Of a stretch of DNA of 64,000 nucleotides, positions 14,977-23,874 are shown one piece after another. The first letter of the stretch is position 1. The number at the start of each line of letters is the position of its first letter. The DNA is from Vibrio sp. 99-8-1 (GTDB lineage Bacteria; Pseudomonadota; Gammaproteobacteria; Enterobacterales; Vibrionaceae): NCBI RefSeq assembly GCF_013114595.1, contig NZ_VTXE01000014.1, positions 1 to 64,000 on the forward strand, in the 5' to 3' direction. The notes under the pieces were generated by a model, which saw only the letters and a program-made list of their open reading frames with translations, was not told the origin of the DNA and did no database searches. The translations under genes and the position numbers were made by a program.

Positions 14977-16143
14977 TTAAGAAAGTTGTTGTTCAACAAC
15001 CTGACAGAAGAAACCAGCAGCAACCGGTAAGATGTCATCGTTGTAATCGTAATTAGGGTTATGTAAGAAATAACCGTTTGAGCCTTCTGTACCGTTACCT
15101 ATGAACACAAAGCAGCCTGATACTTTCTCTGCGAAGAAGCCAAAATCTTCAGAGAAGCTTTTCTTCTCGCCGTTGGTATTCACTTTGTCTTCACCCAGTA
15201 ACGCTATCGCGGCTTTACCTGCTGCAATGGTTTCTGCTTCTGAGTTATAAGAAACAACAAACTCTCTAGAAACGTGTACATCACCTTTAAGGTTGTATGC
15301 TTCACAAGCACCTTTCACAATCTCGTTCATACGTTGTTCTACAAGATCCGTGTTCTTAGTCGTGTATGTGCGGTAATCACCTTTAATGGTAATTTTAGTT
15401 GGTACCACGTTTCTTGCGCCGTCAGTATGAATCTCGGTAACCGAACAAACAACCGTTTCCATTGGGTTAATGGTACGAGAAACGATAGATTGAAGGCCAC
15501 TGATCACTTGTGAAAGTGCCACCACTGGGTCGGCAAGCATATGAGGAGAAGAAGCGTGACCGCCTTCACCTATAAGGTTAATGGTAAACAGGTTTTCACT
15601 TGCCATTACGCCACCAGCGCACATATGAATCGAGCCAGCTTCAAAGCCCGGTACGTTATGGTAACCATACACTTCGTCTGTTGGGAACTTGTCAAACAGG
15701 CCATCGTTGATCATCGCCAAAGCGCCTAAACCATGCTCTTCGTCTGGCTGGAATAGGAAGTGTACCGTTCCATTAAAGTTGCCTTCTGTGGCTAAGTACT
15801 TAGCGGCACCTAATAGAGAAGCGGTATGACCGTCGTGTCCACAACCGTGCATTTTACCCGGTACGCAAGACTTGTAAGGAACCTCACCAGTTTCTTGAAG
15901 GTCGATACAATCCATATCTGCGCGAAGGCCAATGGCTTTCTTGCCTTGCCAGTCTCCTTTGCGAAGTACACCGACGACACCTGATTTTCCAATGCCTTCA
16001 TGTACTTCAATGTCCCACTCTTTTAATTTTTCAGCGACGAAAGCAGAAGTGATTGGCAGGTCAAACATAAATTCAGGATGTTCATGAATTTTGTGTCTCC
16101 ATTCCGCCATCTCTTTTGCAAGTTCCAATGAGATCTTAACCAT
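14977..16143 (-). CDS. M20 family amidohydrolase (hippurate/N-acyl amino acid hydrolase type)
   Basis: Zinc-dependent amidohydrolase of ~388 residues in the HipO/AbgA/IAA-amino-acid hydrolase branch. Visible motifs are the N-terminal RHKIHEHPE, RADMDCIDLQE, KMHGCGHDGHTASLLGAAKYL (cysteine and histidine metal ligands), FQPDEEHGLGA (catalytic and bridging acids) and FSEDFGFFAEK. The frame extends to 16251, but ATG at 16143 (MVKISLELAKEM) has AAGGAAA upstream and gives the usual family length. It likely removes an acyl group from an amino acid whose product is handled by the neighbouring lyase. Substrate unproven. Confidence 0.85.
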   Translation of the reverse strand: MVKISLELAKEMAEWRHKIHEHPEFMFDLPITSAFVAEKLKEWDIEVHEGIGKSGVVGVLRKGDWQGKKAIGLRADMDCIDLQETGEVPYKSCVPGKMHGCGHDGHTASLLGAAKYLATEGNFNGTVHFLFQPDEEHGLGALAMINDGLFDKFPTDEVYGYHNVPGFEAGSIHMCAGGVMASENLFTINLIGEGGHASSPHMLADPVVALSQVISGLQSIVSRTINPMETVVCSVTEIHTDGARNVVPTKITIKGDYRTYTTKNTDLVEQRMNEIVKGACEAYNLKGDVHVSREFVVSYNSEAETIAAGKAAIALLGEDKVNTNGEKKSFSEDFGFFAEKVSGCFVFIGNGTEGSNGYFLHNPNYDYNDDILPVAAGFFCQVVEQQLS

Positions 16144-16231
16144 TGGTTTTTCCTTTTGTGTTATTAGATTTTTTAAAATTGACAACATTGCCTTTCGTTC
16201 AAAGGCAACGTCATCGTTTGATTGGATTAGG

Positions 16232-17437
16232 CTATTTAGAAGGGTAAGCACCTTGCCAAATAATATTTTGATAGTTCACCGGATCGGTATTGCCTTCCGT
16301 GCTTAGGATGTACACCACGGAGTTCTCATCAAAGGCAAATTGCTGCATCACTTTTTTGGCATCTGGGTGAGTGGCCAGTGCGTGCAGCGCTCCCACACCG
16401 ATGGCACCAGATTCACCGGAAACCACTTTAGGGTCATTGGCAAGCGGGTTAGCCAGTATGCGCATACCGGTGGCCGCTAAGGCGTCGTTGCACGACAAAA
16501 AGCCGGATGCGTTATCTTTCAGGATGTCCCAGCCGATAGTACAAGGCTCACCGCAGGCAAGGCCTGCCATAATGGTATCGAGATCGTCATTAACAAAAAC
16601 CATCTCGCCAGTCAGGCCAGAGCGATAAATACAATCCGCTTGTTCTGGCTCGACAATCAGGCTGACTAAGCGCTCAATGCCGTAGTGGTTAACAAATGAG
16701 CCCAAAATAGCGCCAGCCATGGAGCCAACCCCCGCCTGAAGAATAATATGGGTAGGCACTTCGCCCATCTCTTCTAGCTGCTCAATGCTTTCACTTACGA
16801 TGGTGGCATAACCTTGCATGATCCACAGTGGAATGTCGGTGTAGCCTTCCCAAGCGGTGTCTTGAACAAACTCCCAACCATTTTTCTGAGAGGTTTCATA
16901 CGCAATGCGGACGGTATCGTCGTAGTTGCAGTCGGTAACAATGACTTCTGCACCCAGTTTTTGAATGTTTCTGACGCGCTCTTCTGCGGTACCAACGGGC
17001 ATGTAAATCACCGCGTTCTGGCCGAGTTTTTCAGCCGACCAAGCAATACCACGACCGTGGTTTCCATCCGTTGCGGAGGTGAAGGTCATTGGCTCGGTGA
17101 TCTGTGCTTTTAAGTTTTCTAGGCTAAGTTCGCTGGCAGACAAGCCATATTTTTTACCAAGCAAACGAGCAATGGCGTAAGAACCACCCAAAACTTTAAA
17201 AGCATTTAAATCAAAGCGGTAATCTTCGTCTTTCAATAGCACTTTTTTAACGCCCAATTGTTCGGCGAGTGCATCTAACGAGTGAAGGGGGGTTTTGCTG
17301 TAGCCCGGCAGTTGACTATGGAATTTTCGAACGTTTTCCAAGTCCAGTGCTTCAAAACCTTTGCTGATAGACGGCGCATAAGATTTGTTTTCAACACTTT
17401 TTAATACGTTAGGTATTATATTTTCGTTTAATTTCAT
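16232..17437 (-). CDS. dpaL: Diaminopropionate ammonia-lyase
   Basis: PLP-dependent lyase (401 residues) that converts 2,3-diaminopropionate to pyruvate and two ammonia. The N-terminal block RKFHSQLPGYSKTPLHSLDALAEQLGVKKVLLKDEDYRFDLNAFK (given as landmarks; PLP lysine in LNAFKVLGGSYA) is typical, as are TDGNHGRGIAWSA and the QAGVGSMAGAI phosphate-binding segment. Length fits the family (~400). It sits between RidA and the M20 hydrolase. RidA removes reactive enamine/imine intermediates such as 2-aminoacrylate made by this class of enzyme, so the operon is biochemically coherent. Confidence 0.9.
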   Translation of the reverse strand: MKLNENIIPNVLKSVENKSYAPSISKGFEALDLENVRKFHSQLPGYSKTPLHSLDALAEQLGVKKVLLKDEDYRFDLNAFKVLGGSYAIARLLGKKYGLSASELSLENLKAQITEPMTFTSATDGNHGRGIAWSAEKLGQNAVIYMPVGTAEERVRNIQKLGAEVIVTDCNYDDTVRIAYETSQKNGWEFVQDTAWEGYTDIPLWIMQGYATIVSESIEQLEEMGEVPTHIILQAGVGSMAGAILGSFVNHYGIERLVSLIVEPEQADCIYRSGLTGEMVFVNDDLDTIMAGLACGEPCTIGWDILKDNASGFLSCNDALAATGMRILANPLANDPKVVSGESGAIGVGALHALATHPDAKKVMQQFAFDENSVVYILSTEGNTDPVNYQNIIWQGAYPSK

Positions 17438-17454
17438 TTTTGACTCAGTTCAGG

Positions 17455-17838
17455 TTATTTCACAAAAGCGATAGCTTCGATTTCAACAAGGGCATCTTTA
17501 GGTAGGCGGGCAACCTCAACACATGAACGCGCCGGCGCCGCTTCTGTTCCAAAGATCTCGGTGTACACCTCATTAAAGGCAACAAAGTCATTCATATCAG
17601 ACAAAAAACAGCTGGTTTTCAGAACCGAATCAAGAGAGGCTCCTGCTTCTTCAAGCACCGCTTTCAGATTTAGCAAAGACTGAAGCGCCTGCTCTTTAAT
17701 ACCGCCTTCAACAAACGCCATTGTTTTTGGATCTAATGGCAATTGTCCTGAAGTAAATACTAAATTTTCGAATCCTGAACCTTGTGAATAAGGGCCAATT
17801 GCTTTTGGTGCTAGCTCTGTATTAACTATTTTTCTCAT
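17455..17838 (-). CDS. RidA family enamine/imine deaminase
   Basis: A 127-residue YjgF/YER057c/UK114 protein: [19 protein letters not shown] and the C-terminal [22 protein letters not shown], which carries the arginine that binds the substrate carboxylate. RidA hydrolyses 2-aminoacrylate and related imines, protecting PLP enzymes. It is the first gene of the dpaL operon, 17 bases from dpaL. Its ATG has AGGA upstream. It is probably specialised for the intermediate of the adjacent lyase. Confidence 0.9.
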   Translation of the reverse strand: MRKIVNTELAPKAIGPYSQGSGFENLVFTSGQLPLDPKTMAFVEGGIKEQALQSLLNLKAVLEEAGASLDSVLKTSCFLSDMNDFVAFNEVYTEIFGTEAAPARSCVEVARLPKDALVEIEAIAFVK

Positions 17839-18507
17839 AACTTATCCTAATAAATATTTCTAATATTCTGGCCTAAAATAACCTGACCGAGAGTGATTAG
17901 AACTTATCAAGGAGAAAGCTAAAGTTTGAAATAACAAATTTTCATTACCACTATGACGTTTGGTAATAGTGCGGAAAGTTATTGGATAACAGATGGTCGT
18001 GTAATAGCGAACTGGCTGTAGCTAAACTATTCTCATTTCGCTGACAGGGGTAAATCAGAAAAGTATTTCAGGCAAACAAAAGTCACTAATAACAATACAT
18101 TACAGAAAATCAACAACTGTTCTCATTCTCATTTAATATGCAATATGTAACTCTGAACAGCTTAAAACGAGCCTATTTATATCTCTCGATGTTGAGGAAA
18201 AATCGCCATCCATATTCCATTTTGTTTATTGAGATGTGTCACAATAAACAGCGTTTTCTTAAAAAATAAAAATTTAGAATTATGTGATCTATATAGTTAA
18301 TAAAGAAATATAACCGCTGATACGTCATTTTAAATATGAGTTTCTTTTAAACGAACAATATTTAAGTATAATAAAAAAAATAAATTATAATTAACCATCT
18401 TGTAACATTAATTATGTGTTCTAATTTTTATCATTCTTTTTGTTAGAAAATAATTTTTTCATTGGATTATTTTTTGTTTACAAAAACTTATAAACGTAAA
18501 ATGACTA
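17839..18507. other. AT-rich divergent regulatory region
   Basis: About 670 bases between the minus-strand RidA-DpaL operon and the plus-strand LysR gene, with very AT-rich sequence from about 18230 to 18500. It must hold both promoters and LysR operator(s). I find no RNA gene or convincing ORF. AT-richness of this kind suits H-NS binding (inference). Confidence 0.5.
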
Positions 18508-18519
18508 TTGGTCTACATT

Positions 18520-19446
18520 ATGAAGAATAATAACCTTAACCTACTACGTACATTGCAAGTACTGCTTGAAGAGTGTCATGTTAGTCATGCGGCTGAGCGT
18601 TTGCATATTACCCAGTCTGCGGTGAGTCGCCAGCTTACTCAACTGCGTGAGCTATTTCACGATCCTCTTCTGGTAAGAGAAAAAAACCACCTTGTCCCTA
18701 CCCCAAGAGCAGAGCTGTTAAAACAGCGGCTAAATAGTGTGTTAACCGAGTGCGATCACCTTTTTGAACCCGAACAGTTTCAGCCCTCTCTTTGGCAAGG
18801 GAAAGTCACTATCGCCTCGTCTGATCACGTGGCGCAATACTTTATGCCTGACCTGCTAGACAGTTTGCAGCAAGAAGCGCCGAAGCTAAATATTGTGTAC
18901 CACTCGTGGTCTCCAAAAAAGTTCGACTTGCTAGGTGAGCTGGATATCCAGTTGATCTCAACAACCGCACCAGAAGTGCCCGACGGCTTGTGTGGGATAA
19001 TGACGGGAGAGGATCACCCCGTGTGTGTGATGCGTACGGGCCACCCTTTGGCATCGTCCGATAAACTAACATTAGACAACTTTCTCGACTACAGTCATGT
19101 CTCCGTTATTGGAGGGGGCGATAAAGACAGTTTTATCGATCTCGCCTTAGCAGAGCAAGGTTTGAGCCGCCAAATTCAGTTTACCGTCCCTTTCTTTTCC
19201 GCCGCTCTCACTGCACTCAGCCGTTCCGATATGCTGCTGGTTATTCCAGAGCATATTGCCATTAGCATGCAACGTAACTTTTCTGTCACCTATTTTCCGC
19301 TACCGTTGCAGGCACCAAAACAGAAGTACTGGCTAATATGGCACCCAAAATACGAAAACGACCCTTCTCACATCTGGCTAAGAGAAACCGTGTTTGACGT
19401 CATGCGCCACTCTCTTCCTTTGAAGGGCATGGTGAATGCTGAGTGA
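18520..19446 (+). CDS. LysR-type transcriptional regulator
   Basis: About 308 residues. The winged helix is at the N-terminus (LLEECHVSHAAERLHITQ then SAVSRQLTQLRELF), and a periplasmic-binding-protein-like effector domain follows. ATG at 18520 (MKNNNLNLLRTL) fits the family start better than the TTG at 18508. It is divergent from the RidA-dpaL-M20-AGCS operon, the standard placement for its own regulator, and so is probably the activator of that operon. The co-inducer (diaminopropionate or acyl derivative) is inferred from context only. Confidence 0.85.
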   Translation: MKNNNLNLLRTLQVLLEECHVSHAAERLHITQSAVSRQLTQLRELFHDPLLVREKNHLVPTPRAELLKQRLNSVLTECDHLFEPEQFQPSLWQGKVTIASSDHVAQYFMPDLLDSLQQEAPKLNIVYHSWSPKKFDLLGELDIQLISTTAPEVPDGLCGIMTGEDHPVCVMRTGHPLASSDKLTLDNFLDYSHVSVIGGGDKDSFIDLALAEQGLSRQIQFTVPFFSAALTALSRSDMLLVIPEHIAISMQRNFSVTYFPLPLQAPKQKYWLIWHPKYENDPSHIWLRETVFDVMRHSLPLKGMVNAE

Positions 19447-19528
19447 ACATAGCCGTGTTAACCTGCTCTGATTTTGAGTTGTTGCCAGAAGTGTAAGAAA
19501 GCAATGTGTGGATTTAAGACATAAAAAA

Positions 19529-19566
19529 AGGGCGCATGATTGAATTGGATGACATCATTGCGCCCT
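19529..19566. terminator. Bidirectional terminator
   Basis: AGGGCGCA (19529-19536) pairs with TGCGCCCT (19559-19566), extended by TGAT/ATCA, with A and T runs outside. It lies between the convergent LysR gene and the NagA-like gene. Confidence 0.8.
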
Positions 19567-19592
19567 AAAACAACTATCTAAGTTGATTAAAA

Positions 19593-20795
19593 TTAATTAA
19601 GCGGTACTACTTGACCATTGCGATAGACCGTTTGTAAGTTGAGTTCATCGTCAACCACAATAATATCGGCATCTTTTCCTTTTTCTAAGCTTCCTTTTCT
19701 ATCTGCTACTCCGGCTTGTATCGCTGGATTAAAAGACATCAATTTCGACAGAGATAGGAAATTTTTATCCAACCGCGACAAAATTCTTCTTGCCGATGCC
19801 AAGTGATCCATCTCTAACCGATTTACTTCTTCAAAATCATCGGCCTTAAGGACTCGGTTACCCGACTCCCCTTCAATATGAAGAAGATTATCAACGATCG
19901 AAAATCGCTCCTTACGCAGATAATGGTCAAAGGTGTAGCCTTCCGGAAAATCCACATAGCCCATGCAGTCACTCATGACCACCATTCGCTCATCACCCTT
20001 TAGCCGGTAAAGAATGTCAAATGCCTGATCACTAATCGTCATACCCGTTTGCTTCGCTACATCGGCGTACATATCTTGATGATACATTAAAGATCCAACC
20101 ACACCGAGTTCACGGTGATGAAACTCTCTCATGCCACTGTAAGAGTGAGTAAAGTGATTAAGCCCTACCTCCTTTGCCTTACATATTTCATCAAATGTAG
20201 CGGAAGAATGCCCCGCAGACGCGGTAATTCCTTGCGATGTCATATGGGATATAAGCTCTAGCGCCCCTTCTAACTCAGGTGCAAGAGTGACCATTCTTAC
20301 ATTACGACCACTTGCCTCGTTTAGTCGATCAAACTTCTCTACTGACGGCTCCAGTAAACAATCTGAACGTTGTAGACCAATGCGCTCAGGGCTAATGAAT
20401 GGCCCTTCCAAGTGCGTTCCCAAAACTTCTGCCCCCATTGATGGGGTTTGTATAGAGATATAACGCCCAATACTTTCCATTGAATCAAGCAGAAAATCAT
20501 ACGGCATGGTGGTAGTGGTCGGCAGATAAGAGGTCACACCCGCATTCACTAAATCTTCCGACATTCGTCTCAACGAACCCACCGTTCCTTTAAAAGCAAA
20601 CGAACCACGACAGAAACCATGAATATGAAGATCCACAAAACCGGGAAGCACTTTTTTATCGCCATAATCGACAAATTTGCCCTGCCAGTCGTCACAGATT
20701 TGCTTGATCTTGCCCTCTTCGATAACCAAGAAACCGCTAACAATACTATTTTCAGTAACAATGAAATCAGACTTTATTGCAAATACATCGCTCAT
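19593..20795 (-). CDS. N-acetylglucosamine-6-phosphate deacetylase-like amidohydrolase
   Basis: About 400 residues of the NagA family: FVDLHIHGF (metal-binding HxH), LGTHLEGPFISPERIG, SAGHSSATFDEICKAKEVGLNHFTHSYSGM (given as landmarks) and a VMSDCMGYVDFPEG segment at the active-site aspartate. NagA deacetylates GlcNAc-6-P in the cytosol. The ATG at 20795 overlaps the upstream lyase gene's end within a few bases. In an operon with a PTS EIIBC and a lyase, it probably deacetylates the phosphorylated sugar imported by that PTS, but an unusual N-acyl sugar or amino sugar is possible because the lyase is not a normal nag gene. Confidence 0.8.
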   Translation of the reverse strand: MSDVFAIKSDFIVTENSIVSGFLVIEEGKIKQICDDWQGKFVDYGDKKVLPGFVDLHIHGFCRGSFAFKGTVGSLRRMSEDLVNAGVTSYLPTTTTMPYDFLLDSMESIGRYISIQTPSMGAEVLGTHLEGPFISPERIGLQRSDCLLEPSVEKFDRLNEASGRNVRMVTLAPELEGALELISHMTSQGITASAGHSSATFDEICKAKEVGLNHFTHSYSGMREFHHRELGVVGSLMYHQDMYADVAKQTGMTISDQAFDILYRLKGDERMVVMSDCMGYVDFPEGYTFDHYLRKERFSIVDNLLHIEGESGNRVLKADDFEEVNRLEMDHLASARRILSRLDKNFLSLSKLMSFNPAIQAGVADRKGSLEKGKDADIIVVDDELNLQTVYRNGQVVPLN

Positions 20796-20796
20796 C

Positions 20797-22161
20797 TCAT
20801 TTGTTCTCCATATTGCGGATGGACTCCCTTGCTCGATCAGCGACTCTCTGTGCCGTTTCTGCGCATAAGCCAATATAGCTTTCTGGTTTTAACATCTGGT
20901 CAATCTCTTGTTCAGAGAACGAATCACGAAGAACAGGACTACTCTTTAAGACATCACTGTAGTTTCGCTCCCCAGATGCCGTTTCCATCGCCAGTTCATA
21001 CACTGTGTGATGAGCTTTATCCTTACCTAACCTGTCTGTCAGTTTCATCATCACATACTCACTATTGATTAAACCTTTGGTTAGCATAACGTTCTGGTAC
21101 ATGCGTTCACGGTTTATCACTAGTGTTCTGGTGAGCTCTTCAGCACGAAGAATAATTTCTGTAGAACACTGCATCGCTTCTTCCATGCATGAGTCGTACA
21201 GAAAATATGACGAGCTGTCGCCTTCAAACGGACGAGCCACTGCCAGCATGGATGCATTCATTGATGAGTACAGTTTTTGGCTGTTGCCAATAATGCCTTT
21301 AGCAAGTTTAGGGTTCACTTTTTGTGGCATTGTGCTACTTCCCACTGTCCCCTTTTTAAACGCTTCCGATACCTCTGAGAACTCTTCACAAGAGGTTTGG
21401 TACACCTCTTCCGCTAGCTTGTGAAAAGTCGTAGCTAACAAACACATATTGCTGATGTACTCGGTACGAAATACTCTAGAGTTTCTTGATGGAACCGCCA
21501 TAGAGTGCATACCCAGTTGTTTGGCAACGTGATCCTGAACTTGTGGACCAATTTCACCCATGGAGTGAAATGCACCTACCGCCCCGCCCATCATGACAGT
21601 AAACACACGTTTTTCAGACTCTATTAATCTTTCCTTTGCACTCAGTAACTCTTGCAACCAAACGCTAGCCTTATAACCATATGTAATTGGGACAGCATGT
21701 TTACCGTGCGTTCTGCCAGCCATGATTGTGTATTTATGCTCTTCACACAAATTAGCCAAATTCTCTATTGTTTTGTCTAAAAACGACATGAGCTTGTCAT
21801 GTATTTTTTTAGCCATGTAAAGATGAGCACTTTGTTGGATGTTTTGGGTAGTGACGCCAAAATGGACATACTTGCCACTCTCTTTATCACACGCTTCAAC
21901 AAGAACTTTAACCGTTGGTACAAAGTTATGGCCGATTTCTTGAAAAATCTCTTCCATTCTTTTCAGGTCAATTTTTTCAATAGAGCAGTTTTGTATTATG
22001 TTGAGTGCCGCCTCATTAGGAATGACACCGAGTTCACCCTGTGCTTTTGCTAACGCGGCTTCTAAATCAAGCCAAGACTGAACTTTGGCTTCTCGACTAA
22101 AACTGTCCTTAATACCTTGGTCATCAATCGTTAGACTTTTTGAATCATATAACGCTCTCAC
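20797..22161 (-). CDS. Aspartase/fumarase superfamily lyase (PurB/CMLE-like)
   Basis: A 454-residue member of the superfamily that cleaves C-N or C-O bonds beta to a carboxylate. The signature GSSTMPQKVNPKLAKGI (catalytic serine loop) and the VHFGVTTQNIQQSAH, AGRTHGKHAVPITYG segments are clear. It resembles adenylosuccinate lyase and 3-carboxymuconate cycloisomerase but sits in a carbohydrate operon, so purine biosynthesis is unlikely; it may release fumarate or a similar acid from a modified amino sugar. It overlaps the EIIBC gene by one base (stop/start), indicating coupling. Substrate unknown. Confidence 0.75.
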   Translation of the reverse strand: MRALYDSKSLTIDDQGIKDSFSREAKVQSWLDLEAALAKAQGELGVIPNEAALNIIQNCSIEKIDLKRMEEIFQEIGHNFVPTVKVLVEACDKESGKYVHFGVTTQNIQQSAHLYMAKKIHDKLMSFLDKTIENLANLCEEHKYTIMAGRTHGKHAVPITYGYKASVWLQELLSAKERLIESEKRVFTVMMGGAVGAFHSMGEIGPQVQDHVAKQLGMHSMAVPSRNSRVFRTEYISNMCLLATTFHKLAEEVYQTSCEEFSEVSEAFKKGTVGSSTMPQKVNPKLAKGIIGNSQKLYSSMNASMLAVARPFEGDSSSYFLYDSCMEEAMQCSTEIILRAEELTRTLVINRERMYQNVMLTKGLINSEYVMMKLTDRLGKDKAHHTVYELAMETASGERNYSDVLKSSPVLRDSFSEQEIDQMLKPESYIGLCAETAQRVADRARESIRNMENK

Positions 22162-23762
22162 TAGACAGTCTCCTGTGCGACTTTTAAGTCTGAATTACTA
22201 ATGCCCGCAATATTGTCATCAACGGCATTTCTTACGAACTCAACGGCTGGGCCATAAACAATCTGAATGTGATTATCGTTAGGGAAAACAATGCCCGCAG
22301 CACCAGAGTTTCTCAAAGCTTCAGTATCTACGATGGTTTTATCTTTTATATCTATACGTAAACGGGTAATACAGTTTTCAACTAGGTCAATATTGCTTCG
22401 GCCACCGAGTGCATTCACCACAATGCCCGCAATCTTGTCGTATTCTTTCTCTTCTAGAAGAGTTGAGTTGGAGACTCCGTCTTCTCGACCAATCGTTTTT
22501 GCATCAAACTTAACAATGGCCCAACGGAAAGCAAAATAGAACATAACAGAGTTAAGTAGGCCAAGGACCACTAGGTTCAACCACTGCGTATGCTCATACA
22601 TAAGGCCAAAAATACCAAAGTCGAAGATGGTTCCACGGATGTAACCCATGGAAATATCAAGGAAGTATTGAGGAATAGAGCCGATACCGCTTAGAACCGA
22701 ATAGATGGCAAACAGAGGCGCTGAAATAAACATAAATGAGAATTCCATTGGCTCAGTTACATTGCCTAAGAAGGCTGTAGCGACCACAGTAATAATGGCA
22801 CCTTTAGCAAATTTTCTATTTTCTGGCTTAGCACAATGGTACATAGCCAAACCCATTGCAGGGATACGGAACAGAGTTGTAAGCATTTGGTTTGGTGCTA
22901 GATATGCCGATATCTTAGGCATATGTTCTGCCCATGCAGGGTGCTGAGGGCCAAGATTGAACAGCAGCTCATTCATCGGTGGGATAACACCAATATACGT
23001 TTTTCCTTCAATAATGTACTGTCCACCCGCTTCAGTGAATCGTACCGCCGAATCAAGAATGTGGTGTAAACCGAAAGGAATAAGTAACCGGTTAAGCATA
23101 GAGAATATCGCAGGACCAATATATACGTTCATCAGTAAGCCGGATATCGCCACCATGCCAGCCTGAAAAATGCTCCAGAAAAATGGAATAGCCAGACCAA
23201 CAAAAGCAGATACGAAGACCGTGATGATTGCCACTGATTTCTTGCCCGCAAAGAACGACAGTGCGATAGGCAGTTCCAGACGTGAATATCGGTCGGTACA
23301 ATACGCACCAATAAGCCCGGCGATAATTCCTCCAAGCGCATCAATACTGAGGGTTTGAATACCTAAGACAACATTTTGACCACTGATGTCTATCAACTCT
23401 TTGGCGGCGAGTTCCCCGGTAAGTTTCAAGCTAACATTCATGGAAATCAGCAGTGTGAGATAAGAAATTACCGCTGCAAAGATTGCGATGCCTTTATCTT
23501 TTTTACTCATGCCATACGCAACACCCATCGCAAACAAAAGCGGAATATTAGAAAAGATGGTTCCCGAGATGCTCTTCATTGACGAAAGAATGGTTATTAA
23601 AGTTGGAGACGCTAACAGCGGCAGTTTCTCGGTTAAATAGGGTTGACCTAACGCACTAGAAAGCCCCATAACCATGCCGACAGGTGCCAGCACAGCAATA
23701 GGCAGAAGTAATGAGCGACCAAATATCTGGATCGTCTCATTAAGTTTTTGCATTCTACTCAT
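22161..23762 (-). CDS. PTS EIIBC component, glucose/N-acetylglucosamine family
   Basis: About 533 residues. The N-terminal EIIC domain (~1-420) has about ten membrane segments and the sugar-pocket regions GLHHILDSAVRFT and GNVTEPMEFSFMFISAPLFAIYSVL. The C-terminal EIIB domain carries the phosphocysteine in VENCITRLRIDI. No EIIA domain is present, so EIIA-Glc or another partner must phosphorylate it. ATG at 23762 with AAGGAAA upstream is the likely start; the frame is open about 19 codons further. The operon with NagA-like and lyase genes and a PRD regulator suggests uptake of an N-acetylated or otherwise modified hexosamine. Confidence 0.85.
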   Translation of the reverse strand: MSRMQKLNETIQIFGRSLLLPIAVLAPVGMVMGLSSALGQPYLTEKLPLLASPTLITILSSMKSISGTIFSNIPLLFAMGVAYGMSKKDKGIAIFAAVISYLTLLISMNVSLKLTGELAAKELIDISGQNVVLGIQTLSIDALGGIIAGLIGAYCTDRYSRLELPIALSFFAGKKSVAIITVFVSAFVGLAIPFFWSIFQAGMVAISGLLMNVYIGPAIFSMLNRLLIPFGLHHILDSAVRFTEAGGQYIIEGKTYIGVIPPMNELLFNLGPQHPAWAEHMPKISAYLAPNQMLTTLFRIPAMGLAMYHCAKPENRKFAKGAIITVVATAFLGNVTEPMEFSFMFISAPLFAIYSVLSGIGSIPQYFLDISMGYIRGTIFDFGIFGLMYEHTQWLNLVVLGLLNSVMFYFAFRWAIVKFDAKTIGREDGVSNSTLLEEKEYDKIAGIVVNALGGRSNIDLVENCITRLRIDIKDKTIVDTEALRNSGAAGIVFPNDNHIQIVYGPAVEFVRNAVDDNIAGISNSDLKVAQETV

Positions 23763-23874
23763 TATTTTTTTCCTTATTGTAGATAGTAGGGATTGAATTT
23801 CACTACAATCTTCTGACATGCATTAAAGGTAAACAAGGTCATAAAAAGACCTATTTTTTCTTCAGAAATTGCCC

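Noticed and set aside
18300..18500. Small RNA gene in the AT-rich divergent region
   Set aside because: No terminator hairpin with T tract or conserved promoter could be pointed to; AT-richness alone is not evidence.
23820..23874. Ribonucleic antiterminator (RAT) site between the PRD regulator and EIIBC
   Set aside because: Only a 5-bp AGGTC/GACCT hairpin is present, and the PRD protein has DNA-binding HTH domains rather than a CAT RNA-binding domain.
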